Below, one piece after another: positions 57,018 through 64,000 of a DNA stretch of 64,000 nucleotides. The position numbers and the translations under genes are program-made. Each line of letters opens with the position of its first letter. Position 1 is the stretch's first letter. The notes below the pieces were generated by a model. It searched no databases. It saw only the letters and a list, made by a program, of their open reading frames with translations, and was not told the origin of the DNA. Origin of the DNA: Cryptomeria japonica (taxonomy: Eukaryota > Streptophyta > Pinopsida > Cupressales > Cupressaceae); assembly GCF_030272615.1 (NCBI RefSeq), contig NC_081413.1:445632538-445696537 (forward strand), given 5' to 3'.

Positions 57018-58106
57018 CATTCTAAGATGACAGGTTTCTCCTCTGGTTTGAAGCTTGTTTGCTCCCTTGTTTTTTATAAAAGGGAATTCAGGGCTATGAG
57101 ACGGGGTTCGTAATTTTTGCTCCCTTAAGTGTTCCGAATTTTTGTTTCCAAAAAAACAAAGTCTAGGTGAAACAAAAGGATTGTAAAAAGTCATTTTACA
57201 CAGAAAAATATAAAGAGTCTTGTGTCTATAACTTTTGTAGGTTCTTAAAGGAGTTATGTATGGATTGTATTCTTACAGAGTTAACAAAATTAATAAATAA
57301 ATATGTTAGGGCCAGTGCAAGAAGATGAGTCCACTTTTTGGCCAAAAAGTGGAGTGTTTTCCCTGATTTTCAGATTTTGTCTCATTTGAGCTTAAATTTT
57401 GAAATACTTAGAGATTGAATCTTGGAAAAAGTCAGTAATGTAAAAGATAGCCCTCTAAGTTTACTTTCCAAATATATAATTTATTTTAATACCCACATAA
57501 TAAAAAATAACTTTTTGAATGGAGTTCTAAAAACTATGTTTTAAAAATGCCTGTTTCAGGACCATACCATGCATGTGTACGACCCACACTTTTTGACACA
57601 ATTAAAATTATTTTCTCAAACCGTTTTGGGAAATGGTTTGTAACACACTGAAGATTGATGAGCATATTGTTCTGTATTTTTTTTTCTAATATTTTTTTTT
57701 TAATTAATTTTTTAATGGTCGTAATTATCTTTTTAAAAATTTGACGTGTACGACCCACATAATTTGATGTAAACTTAACATTTTTTGATATTTTTTTTAA
57801 AATACAAAATAATTTTGTGTAGATTGATGACATATAATTTTTTTCCCAAAATTCTTTAAAATAAAAAAGTTATTAAATTAACAAAATTAGTTAATATTTC
57901 AAATTTACGGACCCGATTTAGTATAAATTAAATGAAAAATATTTAAAATAATCAATTTTTAAATAAATTTACATATTTAGAATCTAGACAGTATAATCGG
58001 AAATGGGTTTTAATTTCATATAAAAATTCTCTGATTAGAGGCACGCAAACTATTTCTGAAGTTCATATTTGTGCTTTCATTCAAGGAGATTTGAATTTGC
58101 AAGTTC
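57018..58106. other. Right part of element F, AT-rich, no gene seen
   Basis: Continues F after Tat-1 (TATGTATAGT joins CATTCTAAG). Very AT-rich with many A/T runs. Frames at 56967-57194 and 57534-57833 on minus are low-complexity chance readings. Confidence 0.5.
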
Positions 58107-58420
58107 ATGTCTCAGGTGTGGCCATCCCAGGCCTATCCCGGGCCTAATCCAAAGCCAAGTGACGGGTTGTGGAATCAACTTCCACAAAACGGGCCCCGAT
58201 TTTCAAACAAGCGCGGCTTGTGGAAAAAAAAAGGAAAAATGCCATTTAGAAACGGGGGCCCGCTTTTAAACAAAAACGGGCCCCCGTTTTGTTTAAAAGC
58301 GGGCCTCCGTTTTGTTTTTTTGGCTTCAAACCCCCGTTACCTTTCGGCTCGAGAGCCCGAAGCATAAATGGGCCCCCGTTTATAAGAGCGTGTTTTCCAA
58401 CACATGGACTTCCACAAATT
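58107..58420. repeat. GC-rich palindrome island
   Basis: A sharply GC-richer island in AT-rich DNA. It contains a near-perfect inverted repeat with 26-nt arms (58250-58275 and 58287-58312, one mismatch at 58306) around an 11-nt loop, and a second perfect hairpin TTGTGGAA/TCAAC/TTCCACAA (near 58167-58187). The motif CGGGCCCCCGTTT or its complement recurs about six times between 58188 and 58382. Overlapping frames on both strands are artefacts of the palindromes. It may be a foldback or miniature element. Confidence 0.75.
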
Positions 58421-59211
58421 TGTGACTCATTACCTTGCACTTGCCCATTATTTAAACCCATTTCTCTCTAATGTATTGTTCTATCATGTTTTGAATGCAT
58501 ATTATCAAGGATTTTATCACTCATTACACTGTTGTGGTGTATGTAATTTTTTATTCATGCTTTGGTCTGAGAGGTCAATTAAATGCTTGAATGAAATTGC
58601 AGAGTGATAGGGATCTTTACAAGGATTTTGATAAGTAGTTTTGGGCGGGGATTACAAATAGATAATGTTACAAGGTAATATTATCTCAGGTTATATGTTG
58701 TTAGATAAATTTTGTCAGAAGTACAGTCTAATGCAGTATGAATTCATGTACCTAATGGAATAAGGAATTGATCATAGTTATGTGAATGCATGGGTATTTA
58801 TTTATTGTTTGGAATCACCACTTGTTTTCTATAACTTGCTGAATATCAGAATATTTTCATTTTACATGAATGTTGTCATGTGTATTAGTCATCTCATGCT
58901 CCAAGCTAGTTGAGGATCACTAAAGAATTTGCTATCCCTGAGCATTCTCCCTTATTGTTGAGTCTTTATATGAGATTATCTGCTTTGTTTCATGCATGAT
59001 TTGTGAGTGTGGCGTAAAATAAAAAATAGACATGGGGATCACCCTCCTTGGTTTTGCAGAGCCTAAAGTGCAGAAGGATCTTGCATTCTTGTCATTGTTG
59101 GTCCAAGTCTAAATAATATTAAAAAGTTGGAAGTGGCTTTCCATAGATATTTTCAGGAGAAAACAACTTGGTCTCTGCCTTTGAGTCAGTGTAAACCCAT
59201 TTTTGGGCACC
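58421..59211. other. Right end of element F, no gene assigned
   Basis: AT-rich. A short stretch at 59056-59110 looks exon-like (TTTTGCAG before an open EPKVQKDLAFLSLL reading), but nothing supports a gene. Ends where copia coding of E resumes. Confidence 0.4.
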
Positions 59212-59215
59212 AACA

Positions 59216-59823
59216 TAGACAACATTCATTATATCCAGTCTAGTCTGAGTTAAGTACAACAATCCACCAATCATTGATTTGTATGTAGATGGGTTCACTC
59301 TAGGAGATTCATCTTCCTTAGACAATTTGCAACTGGTTATCATTGGAGTACCAACAGCTTTTGAATTTTCAAGACCAAATTTCTTAAGAAAATGTTTCAC
59401 ATACTTAGTTTGACAAATGAAAATACCATTATTTGTCTGAGTAATCTACAAATCTAAGAAAAATTCAATCTCTCTAATCATAGACATTTCAAATTCATTC
59501 TTCATATCATCAACAAATTTCATGCATAAACTTTCTTCTCCTCCAAAAATGATATCTTCAACAAAGACTTCAATGATCAGTATGTCATCATGCTCAATCT
59601 TATAATATAACTTACTATTAGCATTACCTTTCCTAAAACCGAGCTTTGAAAGATATTTATCTAATCTAGCACACCATGCTCTAGGGGCTTGTTTCAATCC
59701 ATATAAAGATTTCTTCAATCTACAAACCATGTCCTCATCCTCTAATAATGAAAATCCATCAAGTTGCTCAATATAGACTTCCTCTTCAATATCTCCATTT
59801 AGAAATACACATTTAACATCCAT
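59216..59823 (-). pseudogene. RT and RNase H start of element E
   Basis: Frame 59823-59446: MDVKCVFLNGDIEEEVYIEQ, SLYGLKQAPRAWCARLDKYL and a catalytic region reading FVEDIIFGGEESL, with the first Asp of V-D-D changed to Glu. A stop follows, then 59400-59216: KHFLKKFGLENSKAVGTPM, KSMIGGLLYLTQTRLDIMNVV. The reading then leaves copia at element F and resumes at 37633. Confidence 0.9.
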
Positions 59824-60420
59824 TTGATATACCTTGTAGTTCTTGTGTGTAGCATAGGCAAGAAATAGTCTTATCGCTTCAATCCTAGCAACCCGTGCAT
59901 AAGTTTCATCATAATCAACTCCTTCCTATGAATATCGTTTTCAAATTAATCTAGCCTTGTTTCTTACAACCTCACCTTCCTCATTTAATTTATTCCTGAA
60001 AAATCCATTTAGTTCCAATAAAAAATTTATCTTTAGGCCTAGGAACCAATCCCATGTTTTTTTCTTTTCTATTTGATTCAATTCTTCTTCCACAGCTCTC
60101 ATCCAATTCTCATCTTTACTTGCTTCAATAAAAAATTCTAGTTCAATTTGAGAAATTAAACATACCTCTTCAGCAGTTAACTTTCTTCGTGTCATCACAC
60201 CTTTCCTTTTGTCTCGAATGATCTGATCTTCAAAATGATTCAACATTACATACCTAGGAGTCTTTGAATTATCTTGACTTTTTGACTCTTTATGCTCGTC
60301 AATAGTCATTGTGGAATTTTCTGATGTTACTGGAGCAACTGGATCAATACTCTAGACTAATTCTTACAGAACCAGTTCTGATTTGACAATCTCATCTTCT
60401 GATCCGTAGCCATATGATCT
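59824..60420 (-). pseudogene. Integrase-RT linker of element E
   Basis: Frame 60309-59941 has SKTPRYVMLNHFEDQI, MTRRKLTAEEVCLISQIE and MRAVEEELNQIEKKKTW, the linker just before RT. The following GTKWVFRNK-like block is blurred by a shift. Upstream, RSYGYGSEDEI joins directly to the GAG-pre-integrase block, with no integrase between. Confidence 0.82.
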
Positions 60421-60747
60421 GATCTTCACTATGCAGTCAAACTTCACATGACACATCCTCTTATATCATATCCAACTTTCATCAATCTAAGAAATCAAAT
60501 ATTCCTTCTCACTGAAGTTCAAATGAAAGATATTTCCTTTGGTCTGAGTTCCAGCAGCAATTTCCAAACCAGATCTATTGATAATCTTGAATTTTCCATC
60601 TTTGAATTGTAAATGAAATCCTCTATCTACCATCTGACCTACACTCAAAAGATTATGCTTCAATTCTTTAACATAATAAACATTGTCAGTGTTAGTCTTA
60701 CCATCCAAGGATATTTTTCTATTTTTTTGTTCAATAAAAGTGGACAA
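60421..60747 (-). pseudogene. GAG-pre-integrase domain of element E
   Basis: Frame 60747-60487: KISLDGKTNTDNVYYVKEL, HNLLSVGQMVDRGFHLQF, SGLEIAAGTQTKGNIFHLN, then after a stop CHVKFDCIVKI, the start of the integrase zinc finger. The homology ends there. At its upstream end copia similarity begins near KISLDG, and the preceding bases run into the LINE tail. Confidence 0.87.
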
Positions 60748-61212
60748 GCCACTAAACTTTTTTATTATATTTTATAATTTTTTACAACGGGTTCAAAAGG
60801 CATACGAGCAGGAAAGACCCCACAAGAAAACCTTTGTTATCACGTTATATAAACCAAACTATTCTACCCTTAAAAAATAGTTGTTACATATACAATTGAT
60901 CACATATCCCACCCAAACCCATTCATTTGAAACATACAATGAGGTCCCTTAGAACTTTTCCTGATACAATAGTTTATCATATGGTTATATCCAACAAAAC
61001 ATAAGCTCAACTGATTACAAAATGAAGCACTGGATGTCAACAAATATATCCTCAAGAAAATCATGCAAAGGCACCAAGATGCCCGTATGCTTCTACCATT
61101 TGGATAGCAAAAAATTCTTCAACCTGGCTTGTCAAAACTGAATTATATACCAAATTTTCCCATACATGAATCAAAAAACCATACCACATTTCCAAGATAT
61201 CATAGACAAGTA

Positions 61213-61878
61213 TCAGACATTCAAAAACCAAGTACTAGTGCCTTTAGGTGGGGGATCATTAGCTACATCTAGAGGAAGAACAACCCTTAGAGGAAATTCC
61301 AACCGTGTAGGAGTAGAAAACTGAAAGCTCAAAGAAAGTAGCGAGTGCAAAGCTACAAAAATAACCAAAGCCTTATCCACAATCTGAGCAAGTACCCGAT
61401 TCACAAGAAATTCCATACATGCCAGGGTATGATCCAAAGTATCACATATCAACCCCATTCTTAACTCAAACAATAATTGACCATACCATCCATTACCCAA
61501 AATCTCATGATGAGGAAGAAAACCACCATAATAGAAAGTTCCCACATCAAAATGATAACTATCCAAAGCAGGAAAAACCATATCCCAATTACACATTGTT
61601 GGAAACATGAACGTGGAGACGAGGAGATGAACCAATTCAACATCAAGTAAAACATCATAACATATTGTAACAAATCCAAACATAATCTCAGAGTAAGAAA
61701 TATTAACACATATTTCCAACCAACGATTCCCCAAAAGCTTGCGGATTTGATAAGCCACCTCAGGAGAAAACAGGTTAAAAACCTTACCGAGCTTTTGATT
61801 ATTATCCTCATTTTCCTCCTCCAAAACCACGGATTCAAGCACCAGTCTATATTTTACAGAGGACAAGAGACTCAACAT
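61213..61878 (-). other. Unassigned 221-codon open frame in the LINE 3' region
   Basis: Starts at 61878 (MLSLLSSVKYRLVLESVVLE), ends at TAA near 61213. Hydrophobic and aromatic-rich (for example VYYGGFLPHHE-type and YDVLLDVELVHLL stretches). No domain is recognised. It follows the RNase H stop by about 700 bp in the same direction. The minus frame 62374-62042 between them is similarly Cys/Phe/Leu-rich. They may be non-coding 3' sequence that happens to be open, or a passenger gene. Confidence 0.35.
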
Positions 61879-62581
61879 TTGTAGAAATAATCAAACCAAG
61901 ACAACCCACAGTACATGTGAAACAAAATGCAACATACCACTTTCTAAATAATCTAAGCGAAAGGCACAGAAAAAGTTTCTTAATTGAAGTAATAAATGTC
62001 CACCAGCAACTTACCACCTTGTTGACGATAAAAAAAGATAGTCAAAATATCATTTCAATATTGCAAATTGCATTGATGTGATATTTCACAATACATAACA
62101 ACACTTCAAACTTGACAGCCATCAGTGATAACTTAATGGGAGAAAATACCTTTGCCAAAAAATGATTACAAACATCATAGAACAATGTCATTCCTACCAT
62201 GACTGAACTCACACAAATAATCTGCAAGTTAGTATTGGAGACATCATCAAACAATAATATCCCAAGTACGTACATCAGATAATACCTCACACATGCCAAT
62301 ATCCTTTTTAAGCTAAAAATCCAAGCCTTTACATAGCACACACCGCCACCCTTGAGTGTATCATGAATATCCACACCCTCACCCTATGAATGACATCGTA
62401 TATCATTAGTACATAAAATATAAATACAATTTCTACATCATATACGAGGCATATAATGATAGTCATCCATAAAATGAACATGTGCACAAACCTGACAATT
62501 CAAGGAGGGCGGGAAAGGAATTTAAAATCACCAAGAATTAAATCATTTAGAAACCAAACTGTAATAAAACCATACAAAGCA

Positions 62582-63073
62582 TTAATCATTTTGAATTCCT
62601 TCCCAAAATTTAGAAGGAATTTCTTTGGGATCAACTTTACGAAAATGTGCTTTGCTATCAATAGCTAGATTAGCCAGAAAATCTACCACTATGTTAATTT
62701 CTCTATAACAATGACATATTAAGAAGGAATCAAAAGAATCTAACTTTTGTAAAATATGATCAAGCAAATATTGCAATTTCCAGCAATTGGATTTATTCTT
62801 CATAACACTCTATATTATTACCATAGAGTCACCCTCAATCACTATGTTTTTGATCCTTAATGAGATTGCCATATCCAAGCCAAAGGATAAAGCTTGATAC
62901 TCCGCAAAATTATTAGTAGTAATACAAATGTCATGACATTTAGCAAGAATGAGTTGCACATTATGATAAAAAATAGCCATCCCAACTCCTTCCTGCCTAG
63001 GCTTTCCCTGGGAGGCACCATCAAAATTAAGTTTGAAATGTCCCCAAGGAGGAGTTTTCCACTTAGTCAACAA
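62582..63073 (-). pseudogene. LINE RNase H domain
   Basis: Frames 63073-62810 and 62803-62582 join across a single stop. WGHFKLNFDGASQGKPRQEG, NNFAEYQALSFGLDMAI, IVIEGDSMVII and VVDFLANLA supply all four catalytic acids. It ends EIPSKFWEGIQND-stop at 62582. This plant-type RNase H is the C-terminal domain of many plant L1 ORF2 proteins. Confidence 0.9.
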
Positions 63074-64000
63074 CCTATTACCTAAGGACTTATTACTCTT
63101 GGAGACTAAACCATGAGAGGGTAAGATCGAGAGGGATTTCCAAACCCTGGTAACCCTATTATCCCAATGGGAAAAAGAAGACTAGTTACCCAAGTTCTTA
63201 TAAATGTACGACAATGCAAACTCCAAAATAGAGGCTTCAATTTTTTACAAAACATTTGATATAGAAGAACACACCTTTTTGAAAATCCTATTATTTCATT
63301 CAAGCCAAATATTCCAGAGCACAATAGAGGGAGAAATAACCGAAAGATATGCATAGAAAGATGATGCAAACATGAGAGGACAAGAACAAAAGTGAGAAAC
63401 AAGATCCTTACCAATAACAAAAGATAAACCTAATTTCCCAGCAGCCATTGCCAACACTCATAAGCAAAATCATAATGAAGAAACAAATGTGAAGAGGACT
63501 CTAGGTTCTTATTATAGAGGACACAAGGAAAAACAATAATAATACCTAATTTGTCCAACCTCATTCTTGTTAGAACTCTATCCTGGACAACCAACCAAGA
63601 AAAAGCTCTAGCTTTAGGTAAACAAGCCGAGTGCCAAAACAACTTACAAGGCCAATATGAACAAGTTTTAGTAGGTAAAAGGGAGTTATAACCATCCTTA
63701 ACAGAATACTTTCTAGAGTCATTCCCACTCGAAATAAGTTCATCCTTTGAATCCGAGAGAGTGACAATCCTCTCACCCAGAATCTTATCAAACTCTATTT
63801 TCAAATATAGATCCACATCAAAGAAATCAATCGACTTCCATTTAGCCATTTTTAGAGGACCATTCTGAACAATATCAAAATATTCTGCCACATACACACC
63901 CCAAAGAGAAGTAAGGATTGAAATCAAGGGAGACCAATCTCTAATGCTAATCAAGGAACAATGTCCATTCCATGCTTCATCCCAAAGCCTAGCTTTCCTT
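63074..64000 (-). pseudogene. LINE ORF2 C-terminal part with RT zinc-binding domain (zf-RVT)
   Basis: From the edge: ARLWDEAWNGHCSLISIRD, then WGVYVAEYFDIVQNGPLK, YSVKDGYNSLL, the zf-RVT core LFWHSACLPKARAFSWLVVQ, and LESSSHLFLHYDFAYECWQW. At about 63430 a frameshift or stop breaks it. The true reading continues in another frame (DLVSHFCSCPLMFASSFYAY, VLWNIWLE, then stops) to the RNase H. The open run 63420-63106 in the first frame is a shadow. zf-RVT domains are typical of plant LINEs. Confidence 0.9.

Larger units (their letters stand above)
37634..59211 (+). mobile_element. Element F: unclassified insertion with one large unknown ORF, itself split by Tat-1
   Basis: F divides the RNase H of E. 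Without Tat-1 it is about 7.2 kb (37634-42662 plus 57018-59211). The flanks AATACAAAC (37625-37633) and AACATAGAC (59212-59220) match at 6 of 9 positions, all differences being transitions, which would fit a 9-bp target duplication such as Mutator-like elements make. A 5-bp duplication with two changes is also possible. No paired LTRs, clear terminal inverted repeats, transposase or polymerase were found. Boundaries come from where E coding stops, so they are good to a few bases; the class is unknown. Confidence 0.55.
35523..60747 (-). mobile_element. Element E: Ty1/copia copy split by element F, 5'-truncated
   Basis: Reading on minus from 60747: GAG-pre-integrase, linker, RT, start of RNase H (59216), then after the 21.6-kb element F the RNase H continues at 37633, and the 3' LTR ends at 35523. 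The halves rejoin inside the LDIMNVV/CIASRF block of copia. Integrase is missing by deletion near 60421, and gag and the 5' LTR are absent beyond 60747, where LINE sequence starts. The right neighbour of its 3' LTR is the truncated pol of D, so E most likely inserted in D. Confidence 0.75.
60748..64000 (-). mobile_element. Plant LINE (L1-type), 3' portion
   Basis: Read on minus from the window edge: end of the RT ORF with zf-RVT domain, an RNase H domain, then about 1.8 kb of downstream sequence, finishing in an A-rich tail (complement of the T-rich run 60749-60780) beside element E. RT itself is outside the window. Stops and frameshifts show an old copy. The 3' border is approximate because the target duplication cannot be checked. 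Confidence 0.8.

Noticed and set aside
59056-59110. Host exon with splice acceptor
   Set aside because: A TTTTGCAG and ~18 open codons are not enough; no donor, neighbouring exon or recognisable protein.
37634-59211. Element F as an LTR retrotransposon
   Set aside because: The 1.4 kb at its left end and 2.2 kb at its right end were compared by eye; no matching LTR, primer site or polypurine tract was found.
63106-63420. Hydrophobic 104-codon frame in the LINE
   Set aside because: Shadow frame; the zf-RVT to RNase H reading continues in a different frame.

Overview
The window is a piece of a large, repeat-filled plant nuclear genome. No ordinary host gene, tRNA, rRNA or CRISPR array could be supported. 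Almost every coding trace belongs to plant retroelements: Ty1/copia and Ty3/gypsy polyproteins, a plant LINE, and an antisense plant-mobile-domain (PMD) relic. Deep nesting of old, stop-riddled LTR elements, AT-rich spacers and the element families suggest a big-genome seed plant, plausibly a gymnosperm. That assignment is inference; no species marker is present.

The main result is a nested stack whose borders can be read at base level. From outside in: element A (Ty3/gypsy, minus, 3171-18326 visible) was hit on its left by element H (plus strand, 3' LTR 1789-3170), in its middle by Copia-1 (7283-14378, target duplication GATGG), and on its right by element D (minus, from 18327). D was hit by element C (21778-34821, target duplication GATTA), and C's LTR was then hit by Copia-2 (22563-28546, AAATC). 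D was also hit, or cut, by element E (copia, minus, LTR 35523-36746). E is split by element F (37634-59211, one large ORF and no recognised polymerase). F was hit by Tat-1 (42668-57012, ATAGT), a complete 14.3-kb gypsy element with two 1079-bp LTRs. The right edge is the 3' part of a plant LINE (60748-64000, minus) abutting the truncated end of E.

Region by region: 1-3955 holds the antisense PMD relic, the end of H, its LTR, and a 667-bp tandem duplication across the LTR/target junction. 3956-18326 is A with Copia-1 inside. 18327-35522 is D/C/Copia-2. 35523-60747 is E/F/Tat-1. The rest is LINE.

All the polyproteins are broken by stops or frameshifts, so nothing here looks able to move by itself. 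Several copies also lack required domains: Copia-2 and E have lost the integrase core, and C has gag-like and unknown ORFs but no polymerase. D looks like a gypsy polymerase joined to C's unknown ORF. The most interesting signals are structural: (i) runs of back-to-back perfect hairpins just upstream of the TATA box in two different gypsy LTR families; (ii) a short palindrome with compensating base changes at the same place in the LTRs of copia, C, D and E; (iii) a multi-hairpin leader in Tat-1; and (iv) two large, uncharacterised, element-borne proteins (in C/D and in F).
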